From Acinetobacter pullicarnis (GTDB taxonomy: Bacteria > Pseudomonadota > Gammaproteobacteria > Pseudomonadales > Moraxellaceae): a DNA stretch of 64,000 nt. The translations under genes and the position numbers were made by a program. Location of the stretch: assembly GCF_006352475.1 (NCBI RefSeq), contig NZ_VCMZ01000001.1, forward strand, positions 1,240,001 through 1,304,000, read 5' to 3'. Each line of letters starts with the position of its first letter. Positions within the stretch are counted from its first letter, which is position 1. Under the pieces are notes generated by a model. The model made no database searches. It was given only the letters and a program-made list of their open reading frames with translations, and was not told the origin of the DNA. Positions 23,006 through 31,273 of this stretch are shown in pieces.

Positions 23006-23271
23006 AAAAAGAACCAAAGAAAACAGGCCTAAAACGTACTGTGTGGTTGTTTGAGCGTGAAATTTTAGAAAATCTTGAAAAAACTAACCTAAGCGATCAT
23101 CACAAGGTTCTCAAGTTCAACATCTTCTCTATGGAATATGAGCTCAAGCCTAAATTTGATAATGGGCGGGCTGATGCAATTATAATGCGTAACACTGCAA
23201 ACCATTGGTTGAAGATGTGGTTTGTTGCATTTCAAGCCTGTACTAGCGAACACATGAAAACCAAAGCTTAA
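23002..23271 (+). CDS. Small hypothetical protein in the head operon
   Basis: A basic protein of 89 residues with an N-terminal KKEPKKTGLKRT stretch. The body is helical and aromatic, and no motif is known. It overlaps the preceding stop (ATGA) and is followed by a terminator, so it closes the first head transcript. Function unknown. Confidence 0.45.
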   Translation: MKKEPKKTGLKRTVWLFEREILENLEKTNLSDHHKVLKFNIFSMEYELKPKFDNGRADAIIMRNTANHWLKMWFVAFQACTSEHMKTKA

Positions 23272-23292
23272 AGAAGTTTCAGTTTAACCATG

Positions 23293-23313
23293 GAGCCAAT
23301 AGGCTCTTTTTTT
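23293..23313 (+). terminator. Terminator before the Tad2-like gene
   Basis: GAGCC and GGCTC arms, loop AATA, then eight T residues. It isolates the following accessory gene. Confidence 0.8.
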
Positions 23314-23326
23314 GTGAGTAAAGAAA

Positions 23327-23839
23327 ATGAGTAAAAAGTTGTTAGCCGTATCAATGGTTGCATTTGTTGGTACTAAATCAGTATTAGCTACCCCAATGAG
23401 TCGTGCTGAATATTGTGAATATCGCGGTTGGCATTTGCCTGAAAATGAAGATCCAAATGAGCCTGTATATCTTGTTGAGTATACCGATGGTGGTAAGCCA
23501 AATGATGAACGCCATAAAGGCTATATAACAATGTCACCTAAAGAGGTGTTTGATAATGCATATCATCAAAATGGTTCTCTAACTTTTGGTGATGCAGTGG
23601 TTGCTCTCAAGGGTGGTGAGAAAGTGGCTCGTTCTGGTTGGAATGGCAAGGGTATGTTTTTGGAGATGGCTCAATATACATCTGCCAATGAAGCTGAAAA
23701 ACATCCACACTACCATCTGCATAATATTCCATACGAAGGTTTGCCATGGATTGGCATGAAGACAGCTGACAGCAAATTCGTCCCATGGCTTGCTAGTCAA
23801 ACTGATGTTCTTGCAGAAGACTGGGTGATTCTCAGCTAA
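23327..23839 (+). CDS. Tad2-like (DUF2829) anti-Thoeris candidate with an N-terminal extension
   Basis: A protein of 170 residues. The C-terminal ~90 residues match DUF2829: LTFGDAVVALKGGEKVARSG, WNGKGMFLEM, then WIGMKTADSKFVPWLASQTD and LAEDWVIL. DUF2829 proteins include Tad2, which sequesters the signalling molecule of type I Thoeris defence. The N-terminal ~80 residues (PMSRAEYCEYRGWHLPENED ... GYITMSPKEVF) are a module often fused to this domain in phage proteins. A terminator stands on each side, as for a gene cassette. Family call is strong; anti-Thoeris activity is inferred. Confidence 0.7.
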   Translation: MSKKLLAVSMVAFVGTKSVLATPMSRAEYCEYRGWHLPENEDPNEPVYLVEYTDGGKPNDERHKGYITMSPKEVFDNAYHQNGSLTFGDAVVALKGGEKVARSGWNGKGMFLEMAQYTSANEAEKHPHYHLHNIPYEGLPWIGMKTADSKFVPWLASQTDVLAEDWVILS

Positions 23840-23858
23840 AACAACCAAACACACCACA

Positions 23859-23879
23859 GCACCTTCGGGTGCTTTTTTA
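23859..23879 (+). terminator. Terminator after the Tad2-like gene
   Basis: GCACC and GGTGC arms around TTCG, six T residues, then AATGCCTGAAGAGGAAA, the same linker style as other intergenic gaps of the late region. Confidence 0.8.
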
Positions 23880-23945
23880 ATGCCTGAAGAGGAAACGGAC
23901 GGCGGATCGAGTGGAAACTCATTTGAATAGAAGGGTTGGAAAACC

Positions 23946-24725
23946 ATGAAACTTAAAACAGTAACGATTGAAGGCAAAACCTATGCGGAAGTAAGCGCAG
24001 AGGGGAACCCTATTTATGTTCACACTGATGGTAAAGAAGTACCTTTTGATGCTGCTCACGCCGTGGAAAAAATTGATCAATTAAATGGTGAGGCTAAAGG
24101 TCACCGTGTTGAGAAGGAAAAAGCTGAACTAGCACTCAAAGCTTTTGATGGCCTAGATGCAGAAAGTGCTCGTACAGCAATGACCACCGTCAAAGGCTAT
24201 GAAGCCAAACAATTGATTGATGCGGGTGAAGCTGAACGTGTACGTACCGAAGCGATCGAATCAGTTAAACAAACCTATGAAACACAGTTAGGCCAAATCA
24301 CCCAAGACCGCGACACCTACCAGCAGCAATTACATGGTGAATTGATTGGTGGTGGATTTGCTCGATCAAAGTTTGCTTCTGAAAAGCTAGCTGTTCCAGC
24401 AGATATGGTTCAAGCCATGTTTGGTAAGAACTTTAAAGTCGAAAACGGAAAACCAATCGCTTATGACGACAAAGGGCAGAAGATCTACTCCCGCACGAAC
24501 CACGGCGATGAAGCGGGATTTGATGAAGCTTTGGAAATCCTGGTTGGAGGATACCAACATAAGGATTCAATTCTAAAGGGTAGTCAAGCAGGTGGTGGTG
24601 GTTATCAAGGGGGTAATGGTGGTCAAGGGGGCGGTAAGTCAATGTCTCGACAAGGTTTTGAGCAGTTAGGCCCATCCGAAAAGGCGTCATTTATGAAAGA
24701 TGGCGGCGAAATTACAAGTTCTTAA
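23946..24725 (+). CDS. Head scaffold protein (DUF6651-like)
   Basis: A protein of 259 residues. The middle (~45-130) is helical and Glu/Lys-rich with heptad spacing. Then follow FARSKFASEKLAVPADMVQAMFG and a Gly-rich linker (~212-235). This is the composition of phage scaffolding proteins placed directly before the coat gene. It is expected to line the prohead and leave on DNA packaging. Family call is by pattern and place. Confidence 0.7.
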   Translation: MKLKTVTIEGKTYAEVSAEGNPIYVHTDGKEVPFDAAHAVEKIDQLNGEAKGHRVEKEKAELALKAFDGLDAESARTAMTTVKGYEAKQLIDAGEAERVRTEAIESVKQTYETQLGQITQDRDTYQQQLHGELIGGGFARSKFASEKLAVPADMVQAMFGKNFKVENGKPIAYDDKGQKIYSRTNHGDEAGFDEALEILVGGYQHKDSILKGSQAGGGGYQGGNGGQGGGKSMSRQGFEQLGPSEKASFMKDGGEITSS

Positions 24726-24753
24726 ATCTTAAATTAATTGGAGGAATTAGCAG

Positions 24754-25890
24754 ATGGCTAATAACTTAGATGGCTTATTGCCAACACTTTATGCAGCAAT
24801 GGATATTGTATCTCGTGAAATTACGGGCTTTATTCCAGCAGTAACACGTGACACAGGCATTGAACGTGCTGCGGTCGGTGATGATGTCAAGATTCCTGTA
24901 ACGACTGTTGCTGAAGCGCAAGATACGAAGCCGGGTGTGACCGCACCTGATGCTGGTGACGGCGAAGTGGGTAATGTGGTCGCTAAGATCACCAAGTCTC
25001 GTAATGTGCCAATCCGTTGGAATGGCGAAGAAACTCGTTCACTACAAAATGCAGGGACTTTTGGTCAAATTCAGACAGATCGTTTTGCGCAAGCAATGCG
25101 TACCCTTGTCAACGAAGTTGAGCGCGATTGCTGGTTAGAAGCTTATAAAAATGCATCGATTGGTTATGGTGTTGCGGGTAAAACTCCTTTTGGTACCGCA
25201 GCAGATATGACCGACTTTGCTGGTTCACTTGGTATTCTAGAGCGTAATGGTGCGCCGCGTAATGACCTGCAGATGGTATTGGGACATGCAGCGATTGGTA
25301 ACCTTCGTGGTAAACAGTCTGGCTTGTTTAAAGTCAATGAAGCAGGTCGTGACGATATGCTTCGTAATGGTATGACAGATCGCATCATGAATTTTGCAAT
25401 TCGTCATTCTCATGCTGTTGGTGTGCATATCAAAGGCGATGGTGCAGGTTATGCCGTAGATGGTGCATTTGAGGCGGGTAAAAACGCCGTGGGCGTTACT
25501 GGTGGTACTGGCTCAATCCTTAGTGGTGACATCGTTACTTTTGCTGGGGATGATGCGAAGTATGTCTCAAGTGGCTTGCTCGCAAATACACTTGCACTAA
25601 ACTCTGGTCTGATTTTACCTGTTGCTGATAAGTCAGCGATTAATTTGGGCAACACCTATGTGCCGAACTTGGTGTTCTCTCGATCAGCAATTGCATTGGC
25701 CACACGTGCACCAGCTTTGCCTGATGGTGGTGATAGTGCAGATGATCGCACTCAGATCGTTGATCCTATTACTGGGTTGGCATTTGAAATTGCGGTTTAC
25801 CGCCAATACAAACAAGTGGTCTATGAAGTCAGCTTAGCCTGGGGCGTTAAAGCAGTGACCTCTCGTCACATTGGCTTATTGTTGGGTTAA
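24754..25890 (+). CDS. Major capsid protein (P22 coat-like, HK97 fold)
   Basis: A protein of 378 residues starting MANNLDGLLPTLYAAMDIVS, which with the GFIPAVTRD, VKIPVTT and RWNGEE blocks resembles P22-type coat proteins. GGAGG lies 8 nt upstream for strong expression. It builds the icosahedral shell. Downstream genes encode the connector. Identification rests on length, position and coat-like pattern. Confidence 0.85.
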   Translation: MANNLDGLLPTLYAAMDIVSREITGFIPAVTRDTGIERAAVGDDVKIPVTTVAEAQDTKPGVTAPDAGDGEVGNVVAKITKSRNVPIRWNGEETRSLQNAGTFGQIQTDRFAQAMRTLVNEVERDCWLEAYKNASIGYGVAGKTPFGTAADMTDFAGSLGILERNGAPRNDLQMVLGHAAIGNLRGKQSGLFKVNEAGRDDMLRNGMTDRIMNFAIRHSHAVGVHIKGDGAGYAVDGAFEAGKNAVGVTGGTGSILSGDIVTFAGDDAKYVSSGLLANTLALNSGLILPVADKSAINLGNTYVPNLVFSRSAIALATRAPALPDGGDSADDRTQIVDPITGLAFEIAVYRQYKQVVYEVSLAWGVKAVTSRHIGLLLG

Positions 25891-25934
25891 TCATTAGGGG
25901 TGAGTAATCGCCCTTATTTTTTGGAACTTTAAAA

Positions 25935-26462
25935 ATGAAGCCATTGAATACAGTGAAGATCAAAGATGGTGAGAGTTATCGCATCATCAACGAGTCAGAT
26001 TTTAAATATGACCAGCATGTATTGTGTGAAGGTGAGAAGCCCTTAGTTAAGCCAATAACTGTTGGTGTTCAGATTGGTATTACGCCTGAGTTTCAAGCAG
26101 TCCTTGATGAAGCAAAAGCCGAGTGTGAAAAGGTGGTTGCGCAGAATGGCGCTCTAACCGACCAACTTAAACAAGCCATAGAAGATTTGCAGACGGAGCG
26201 TGTAGCACATTTGGTATTTATGAATGATGCTGAGGCAATGCAAGCCCGCATTGATGAACTTAAGCAAGCAGCGGCTATTGGTGATATTGCCACAGACCTT
26301 ACACCCGAAGATTCACAGGCTGATACAGATGGAAAGCCTACTGAAAATGATTATGCAAATTGGACGGTGCCACAAATCAAAGATTTCCTAGCATCAAAAG
26401 AAATCGGCTTTAAACCATCCGCATCTAAAACTGAATTATTGGCCCTCATTCCAAAGGTATAA
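25935..26462 (+). CDS. HeH/LEM-domain protein after the coat gene
   Basis: A protein of 175 residues. The N-terminal part is compact, the middle (~60-115) is a coiled coil, and the C-terminal ~35 residues (NWTVPQIKDFLASKEIGFKP then KTELLALIP) form a HeH/LEM-like helix-extended-helix unit. Such proteins often follow the coat gene and may help the connector or decorate the head. The exact role is not known. Confidence 0.65.
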   Translation: MKPLNTVKIKDGESYRIINESDFKYDQHVLCEGEKPLVKPITVGVQIGITPEFQAVLDEAKAECEKVVAQNGALTDQLKQAIEDLQTERVAHLVFMNDAEAMQARIDELKQAAAIGDIATDLTPEDSQADTDGKPTENDYANWTVPQIKDFLASKEIGFKPSASKTELLALIPKV

Positions 26463-26466
26463 CATC

Positions 26467-26847
26467 ATGAGCTTTATCACGATTGCAGAAGCTGAAACCA
26501 TTCTAGGGGTAGATTTTTCCGATGATGGTGATAAGGCTCGTCTTGTTTTGTTGTCCAATACCTGGATGAAAAAGAATGTTGGCTCACTTCCTGATCCTGT
26601 ACCTGAAGAGTTAAAGACTGCTGCTTGCGAAATCATCAAGGGTATTCAAGCCAAGGTGATATATAACGGTAAAAGTCAGACCTTAAAGCGTGAGAAAGTC
26701 AAAGCAGATGGGGTGGAGTCCGAAGAGGAATACCAGGAGGGCAGTGTAGCTATTTCGAGTTATGAACAGATTGCACTAGACCTGATTTCATCTGTAGAAG
26801 AAGATGAGCCTAGAACTCCGTTTGGCATATTTTTAACGCGGGTGTGA
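26467..26847 (+). CDS. Head-tail connector (adaptor, gp6-like)
   Basis: An acidic, helical protein of 126 residues. Its start MSFITIAEAETILGVDF, the small-helix pattern and its place right after the coat module fit the adaptor that docks on the portal ring. The sequence similarity is too weak to name a family. Confidence 0.6.
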   Translation: MSFITIAEAETILGVDFSDDGDKARLVLLSNTWMKKNVGSLPDPVPEELKTAACEIIKGIQAKVIYNGKSQTLKREKVKADGVESEEEYQEGSVAISSYEQIALDLISSVEEDEPRTPFGIFLTRV

Positions 26848-26848
26848 C

Positions 26849-27223
26849 ATGGGATTGCGAGATAAGATTCAAGGCAAATTAGCCAAAGCATTTGATACGA
26901 AGTTATCTGACGCCGTGTCTACATTTTTGTGTGAGCGAACCATCAATAGTGGTACCTATAATCGTGTGACTGGTAAATATGAAAATCAAGAAATATTGAA
27001 GTATTCAGGCCGTGGTGTACTTTTTGGCAGCTACAACCAATATGAGGTGCAGAGCCTTGGTGTATTGGCCACAGATAAAAAGGCCACACTGCTGCAAAAT
27101 GAAGTCACGGCGGAACCGATGGTAAATGATGAGTGGATTACGCCTAAGGGCAAATTTAAAGTGATATTTAAAGGGCAAGATCCAGCCAACACTATTTGGA
27201 AGGTGCAGCTTAGGGCTATGTAA
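26849..27223 (+). CDS. Head-closure-like connector protein
   Basis: A beta-rich protein of 124 residues (segments such as GRGVLFGSYNQYEVQSLGVL and WITPKGKFKVIFKGQD). Length and order match the stopper/head-closure slot between adaptor and tail-completion genes in siphophages. The relic ORF at 54,048-54,140 starts with a stretch like its GKFKVI. The call is by place. Confidence 0.55.
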   Translation: MGLRDKIQGKLAKAFDTKLSDAVSTFLCERTINSGTYNRVTGKYENQEILKYSGRGVLFGSYNQYEVQSLGVLATDKKATLLQNEVTAEPMVNDEWITPKGKFKVIFKGQDPANTIWKVQLRAM

Positions 27224-27225
27224 AT

Positions 27226-27678
27226 ATGAGTTGGAGTATTAACCCCGCAGATTTCATTAAAGAAATTGAAAACGACTTATGTGACTTTCAAAAGAAAATA
27301 GCCGCTGACGCCTTACGTGGTGTCATTGAGGCATCACCAGTGGATTCAGGTGCATTCAAAGGCAATCATCGTTTAAGTATAGATTCGGTTGATAGCGGAT
27401 TTGATCCAAATATTAAAGATGGATCGGGTGCCAATGCTTTAGCAAAAGGGTTAAGCATTTTATCTGGGTTGGTTCCTTATTCGGTTGTCTACATTCAAAA
27501 TAATGCACCGTATGGACCAGCGCTTGAGTACGGCGGTTACCCTAATCCAGTGAAAAAAGGCAGTTGGGTTAAAGGTAAAGGTCATTATGCGATTAAATCA
27601 GCTGGCGGATTCAGTAAACAAGCACCGTTAGGTATTTACGGCGTCACCTTTACGTTGATTAAAGAGAAATACAAATGA
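27226..27678 (+). CDS. Tail-completion/neck protein (HK97 gp10-like)
   Basis: A protein of 150 residues. N-terminal helices are followed by PVDSGAFKGNHRLSID and YIQNNAPYGPALEYGGYPNP, a pattern of the HK97 gp10 neck family, ending with a basic tail. It joins head and tail. It overlaps the next gene by 4 nt. Confidence 0.75.
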   Translation: MSWSINPADFIKEIENDLCDFQKKIAADALRGVIEASPVDSGAFKGNHRLSIDSVDSGFDPNIKDGSGANALAKGLSILSGLVPYSVVYIQNNAPYGPALEYGGYPNPVKKGSWVKGKGHYAIKSAGGFSKQAPLGIYGVTFTLIKEKYK

Positions 27679-28091
27679 TGACCCATGAACAGGCGCGTAT
27701 TGCATTTATGCAGCTGATTGATAGTTTTGAGTTTAAATCATTAGATCAGTCTATGATTTTTACACAGAACCAGCCGACAAAAAATGGCGGGCCTTTTGAA
27801 GCACCAGACGATGGTTTGTGGTGTCAGGTATTTATCCGTAATGCACCGACGTTTATTTCAGGCTTAGCTGATACGCCGTGTACCAGAACAGTGGGCAATT
27901 TGATTATTCAATGTTTTGATCGGATTGGTAGAGATACTATTGCATTGACTGAACTTGGTGATGCTTGGATTAAGCACCTACAATTTAAACGCGTTGAGCA
28001 TTTAGAGATATTACAAGGCTCAATCATTGATGTTGGTGAGACAGAAGATTTCTACCAGTTTAATGTGGTTTTTGAATATCGGGTTAATTAA
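27675..28091 (+). CDS. Tail terminator-like protein (DUF4128-like)
   Basis: A protein of 138 residues with an alpha-beta pattern (N-terminal helix, then GLWCQVFIRNAPTFISG and TVGNLIIQCFDRIG) that fits tail-terminator proteins, which cap the tail tube and set its end. Located between the neck and tail-tube genes. The start could be the ATG at 27,675 or 27,678. Confidence 0.7.
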   Translation: MMTHEQARIAFMQLIDSFEFKSLDQSMIFTQNQPTKNGGPFEAPDDGLWCQVFIRNAPTFISGLADTPCTRTVGNLIIQCFDRIGRDTIALTELGDAWIKHLQFKRVEHLEILQGSIIDVGETEDFYQFNVVFEYRVN

Positions 28092-28160
28092 GCTCTAGAA
28101 CATATTGACAACAAAGCCTTTCACGCAAAAAATAATTAGAGCTGAATTTAGGGTGAACTA

Positions 28161-28379
28161 ATGGCATTTAATCTTACACTTGAAGAAATTGAGTTTAAAC
28201 GACAAGAATTAGAACAGCATTTAGCTAAAGTGATGAGTCGAGAGCTCACTGAGTGGCAGCGAAAGAATTGTCTATGTGTGCAGGATGTGAATGTTCGACT
28301 TGCTTCGAATCACTCACTTGGCTCTGCAAAAACCAATATTGTTACTGGCGTAAGTGTAGATTTAGACTACAAGCCTTAA
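28161..28379 (+). CDS. Small hypothetical protein
   Basis: A protein of 72 residues, helical in the first half (LEEIEFKRQELEQHLAKVM), followed by a strand-rich second half. It stands alone between the tail-terminator and tail-tube genes, closed by a terminator, and may be an accessory gene. No family recognised. Confidence 0.45.
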   Translation: MAFNLTLEEIEFKRQELEQHLAKVMSRELTEWQRKNCLCVQDVNVRLASNHSLGSAKTNIVTGVSVDLDYKP

Positions 28380-28404
28380 TTACAAAATAACTTATCTCTT
28401 AATC

Positions 28405-28431
28405 AAACCGTCCTTATTGGGCGGTTTTTTT
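28405..28431 (+). terminator. Terminator with T7-ACGCC linker
   Basis: AACCG/CGGTT arms (longer stem with one wobble) with seven T residues, followed by ACGCCCAAAG. The TTTTTTTACGCC string occurs at three more terminators in this phage. Confidence 0.75.
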
Positions 28432-28441
28432 ACGCCCAAAG

Positions 28442-28473
28442 AAAAACCCCGATAGCGACCAACTATCAGGGTT
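28442..28473. repeat. Inverted repeat of unknown role
   Basis: AAACCCTGATAG/CTATCGGGG-type arms with a 7-9 nt loop lie just after the terminator at 28,431. There is no T tract. It may be a second terminator stem or an RNA-processing hairpin. Confidence 0.4.
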
Positions 28474-28561
28474 TCGATTTCCAGTTGAACCTGCAAGAAC
28501 AAGAGGAAAGTAATCTGTGATCAAAGATACCAGTTTTTCATTCAGCATGATAGGAGTCAAG

Positions 28562-28690
28562 ATGAATGTCATCAACTTAAGTCCTGAAAGTTTTGTTTAT
28601 TTCTTTGTGTGCTTGGTATGCATTTATGCGGCAATAAGAGCAATCAACCTTGGCTTTAAGTACACAGAAAAACGTCTAAATTTACGATAA
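28562..28690 (+). CDS. Small membrane protein, 42 residues
   Basis: One hydrophobic segment (FVYFFVCLVCIYAAIRAI, ~11-28) followed by a basic tail. AGGAG lies 6 nt before the ATG at 28,562. An in-frame ATG five codons up lacks this spacing. It is set between two terminators, like other small accessory genes here. Function unknown. Confidence 0.5.
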   Translation: MNVINLSPESFVYFFVCLVCIYAAIRAINLGFKYTEKRLNLR

Positions 28691-28708
28691 GAGCTATTTA
28701 AATCAGAG

Positions 28709-28731
28709 CACCCAATCGGGTGTTTTTTTAC
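28709..28731 (+). terminator. Terminator upstream of the tail-tube gene
   Basis: CACCC and GGGTG arms around AATC, then seven T residues and ACGCCCAAAT. Confidence 0.8.
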
Positions 28732-28752
28732 GCCCAAATTAAGGAGACTTAA

Positions 28753-29676
28753 ATGTCATCTGGAGCAAAGCAGGTCACACGATACGGTGTGGAAACAACA
28801 GTTGGAACCGCAGCAACAAAATGGCAAGTACTTGGGTTTACCTCGAATAGCCTTGATGCTGCACCGCAAACAACCGAATCACAAACAATCAAAGATACTC
28901 GAATTGCAGCAGGTACGCTGGTTACAGGTGTTGAAGTTCAGGGCGATATCGAAACTGAGTTCGCTTACGGCACTCAAGATGAATTACTGGAGTGTGTAGC
29001 CTTTAATAAATGGGCTGCAAATGTACTCGCTTTCGGTGGTACAACTCGCAAAACCATTTCTGTAGTGCGCGGCTTTACTGACGTAGACAACTATCATTTA
29101 TTCACCGGTTGTCATATCAATCAATGGGCCTTATCGATTCCAGATGGTGGCATCGTAACCTCGAAGTTCTCAATCATGGGAATGGGGCGTAAAGCGTCAG
29201 CAGTAGTACCAACTGGAACGGTCACGGCGGCAGTAGATGCGGTTCAATTCACAAGCTTATCTCTTGGCGATATCTTAATTGATGGCGCCGTGAAGGATGG
29301 TATGTGTGTCTCACAGCTTGATCTAACTATCGATAACTCAATGCAGATTCAAAAATGCTTGGGTAAAAAAGAGAACAACGGTATCGGTGCAATCCTTGAG
29401 ACAGTTATGAAGGGTTCCGGATCGGTCACAATCTCGTGGTCTAAAAACACTGCTGAACTTTATGAAAAGCAGTTTTTGAATATTCCGATTGGTATTTCAT
29501 ATTCACTGGCTGATTCGGCTGGTAATGAATATGTCCTGGCACTACCTCAAGTGTTGTTATCTGCTCCATTACCAAGCGGTGGCGGTGGTGATCTGCTTAC
29601 AACTCAATTTAGCTTCACTGTTAAAGATGCGGCACCAACATTGACGCGTGTACCTGTAGTGGCTGGTGGGGGTTAA
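28753..29676 (+). CDS. Major tail tube protein
   Basis: A protein of 307 residues starting MSSGAKQVTRYGVETTVGTA, with ESQTIKDTRIAAGTLVTGVEVQGDIETEF, a pattern of the phage tail tube family (Phage_tail_tube_2). A Gly-rich loop (LPSGGGGDLL) lies near the C terminus. AAGGAG about 6 nt upstream. It polymerises around the tape measure to make the tail tube. It is followed by the assembly chaperones, as in lambda. Confidence 0.85.
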   Translation: MSSGAKQVTRYGVETTVGTAATKWQVLGFTSNSLDAAPQTTESQTIKDTRIAAGTLVTGVEVQGDIETEFAYGTQDELLECVAFNKWAANVLAFGGTTRKTISVVRGFTDVDNYHLFTGCHINQWALSIPDGGIVTSKFSIMGMGRKASAVVPTGTVTAAVDAVQFTSLSLGDILIDGAVKDGMCVSQLDLTIDNSMQIQKCLGKKENNGIGAILETVMKGSGSVTISWSKNTAELYEKQFLNIPIGISYSLADSAGNEYVLALPQVLLSAPLPSGGGGDLLTTQFSFTVKDAAPTLTRVPVVAGGG

Positions 29677-29690
29677 TGCTTCGTAAAAAT

Positions 29691-29713
29691 AGCCCACTGC
29701 ATTGGCGTGGGCT
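29691..29713 (+). terminator. Weak hairpin between tail tube and chaperone genes
   Basis: GCCCAC and GTGGGC arms around a 9-nt loop. No T tract, so it may tune rather than end transcription. Confidence 0.4.
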
Positions 29714-29737
29714 TGGCAAGTAATTTGGAATATTAAG

Positions 29738-30244
29738 ATGGCTTTAAAAGTAGCAATTCAAAAAAGCAAAGAAGTAGCGCTGTGGCGTGAATATAAAGAT
29801 GATGATGGCAAGGTGCTCGCTGAATTTAAAATTCGTGGTGATGGCTATAAGCCATATCGTGTTGCGTTAGAGCGTGCGAACAACCAAATTGCATCTAAAG
29901 GCTTTGAAGTTTCTGAGGCGGGTATTGGTGACAAGCTATTTCATGAGTTGCTTATTGAAGCAGCAGCATGTCATTTGATCGCTGATTGGAAAGGTATTGA
30001 GTTTGACGAGAATGGAAAAATCACCGCACAAACTTGTACGGCAGAGACCGCAACCAAGCTTCTAAGCATGGGCGATATTGGTGTTGCGGTATGGGTATTT
30101 GTGAAGACTCAAGCCCAAAGTATTCAGCAAGAAGCTGATGCTTACGAGGCCGATATCTTGGGAAAGTCGACCACCTCTATAGATACCACAGCTCTGAATG
30201 GGACACCGAAAAAGCGCGTGAAATCTACAAAAGGACAGGTGTAA
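29738..30244 (+). CDS. Tail assembly chaperone, gpG-like (short product)
   Basis: A protein of 168 residues starting MALKVAIQKSKEVALW. It lies between the tail-tube and the tape-measure gene and carries a slippery site near its end, as lambda G does. The short product coats the tape measure before tail tube assembly. A longer frame starting upstream lacks a good ribosome site. Chaperone identity is inferred from place and the frameshift. Confidence 0.75.
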   Translation: MALKVAIQKSKEVALWREYKDDDGKVLAEFKIRGDGYKPYRVALERANNQIASKGFEVSEAGIGDKLFHELLIEAAACHLIADWKGIEFDENGKITAQTCTAETATKLLSMGDIGVAVWVFVKTQAQSIQQEADAYEADILGKSTTSIDTTALNGTPKKRVKSTKGQV

Positions 30245-30483
30245 AGCCACCTGATTTTATTGAGCCACCTGAATATTCATACGTAGCAAACGCAATCCTC
30301 TCCGCTTACAACACCATTGCTCGGTCACGGCGCTATGAGCAAAGTACACCGCTTGCGCTAAGCCTTGCTGATATTGAATCTTACTGTGATATGTATGATG
30401 CACCGATTGAGATTCATATCTTTGTGAAAGCGATATTGGCAATTGATGATGTGTTTCTGGATGAAGTTTATAGGAAAAAATAG
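29738..30483 (+). CDS. Tail assembly chaperone fusion, gpGT-like, by -1 frameshift
   Basis: The -1 frame stays open from 30,138 to the TAG at 30,481-30,483 and has no start of its own. Slippage at GGGAAAG (30,160-30,166) would join the first 143 residues to 105 more (beginning VDHLYRYHSSEWD and containing KPPDFIEPPEYSYVANAILS). Lambda makes gpGT the same way, at a low percentage of translation. The T part should bind the tail tube protein. The coordinates span both frames. Confidence 0.8.
30160..30166 (+). promoter_or_regulatory. Programmed -1 ribosomal frameshift site GGGAAAG
   Basis: The heptamer is in phase (G GGA AAG) and is identical to the lambda G/GT slippery sequence. It lies ~78 nt before the zero-frame stop. 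Both frames downstream are coding. Confidence 0.85.
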
Positions 30484-30748
30484 CGAGATATTGTACGTTT
30501 TTTTATCAATGAACGACGTAACTTGCCTTGGTGTGGAACAGTTATTTTGTTGCATGTTAGTGCTAAATAGTATTAAATGAAGTTAAGGAAAGGTAAGTCA
30601 AAGCGCTTGCCTTTCATCGTCTTTACAGTAAGGCAAGTTATTGAATTTAGGGGTTATCATGAAAGCATTCACTAAGCTGCGACAATGTTAAGCAATAGAA
30701 GTTCTATTATTGGTTTGTGGTTAATTGTTGGTTAGTGGAGAGCATGAA
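30484..30748. other. Gap between the tail chaperone and the Panacea gene
   Basis: An AT-rich 265-bp stretch. It holds a hairpin at 30,588-30,615 (GAAAGGTAAG and CTTGCCTTTC arms) that may end the tail transcript, and a 10-codon frame at ~30,659. No convincing promoter was fixed, though one for the accessory pair is expected here. Confidence 0.45.
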
Positions 30749-31273
30749 ATGAATGAGAAGTATACAGCAATGGATATTGCTAACTACATTGTTTGGTATG
30801 CCAATAATGGTATTAAGAGATCTATATTTAGCCTTACACCACTTAAATTACAAAAAATTCTGTATTACGTATCTACGGCTTATCTAAAAAAACATGATGA
30901 GTTACTATTTTCTGAGTCATTTAGAAAGTGGCAGTATGGCCCAGTAGTTAAAGAGGTTTATTTTGAGTTTAAATCTGTTGGAATTTGCCATATTGATAAA
31001 GCAAAAGCTGTAATAGTTGAGGATGATTCAGCTATTTTTGGTCGAAAAAAACTTGAGTTTAGTGAATATAAATTTGAACAGGACAGTGAATTTAAGAGAA
31101 TCGCAGACTCAGTTATCGATCAATTAATAGATGTGGATGCTTTTAAGCTAGTTGAAATGACACACGAGGAGGTTGCTTGGGCTAATTTTGAGTCTAAGAT
31201 TATTTCCGGAGTTGAAGACTTGAGGTATTCTCGAGAAGAGTTGCTTGAAGCGAAGACTGTATTAACCTCATGA
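30749..31273 (+). CDS. Panacea (DUF4065) domain protein, candidate antitoxin
   Basis: A protein of 174 residues. The core (YTAMDIANYIVWYAN, LTPLKLQKILYYVSTAYL, FRKWQYGPVVKEVYFEFKSVG) is a clear Panacea/SocA-like domain, the antitoxin part of many toxin-antitoxin pairs and an adaptor for protein degradation in SocA. ATG 30,749 has GGAG 8 nt upstream. It overlaps the next gene by 4 nt (ATGA), typical of TA operons. AT-rich and unrelated to the tail genes around it. Antitoxin role is by family and arrangement. Confidence 0.75.
   Translation: MNEKYTAMDIANYIVWYANNGIKRSIFSLTPLKLQKILYYVSTAYLKKHDELLFSESFRKWQYGPVVKEVYFEFKSVGICHIDKAKAVIVEDDSAIFGRKKLEFSEYKFEQDSEFKRIADSVIDQLIDVDAFKLVEMTHEEVAWANFESKIISGVEDLRYSREELLEAKTVLTS

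Noticed and set aside
23327..23400. Signal peptide on the Tad2-like protein
   Set aside because: The first residues are hydrophobic but the TKSVLATPMSR stretch matches the usual cytosolic N-terminal module of the fused family, so export is unlikely; not fully excluded.
24433..24690. Minus-strand frame opposite the scaffold gene
   Set aside because: Shadow of the Gly-rich linker; no start signal.
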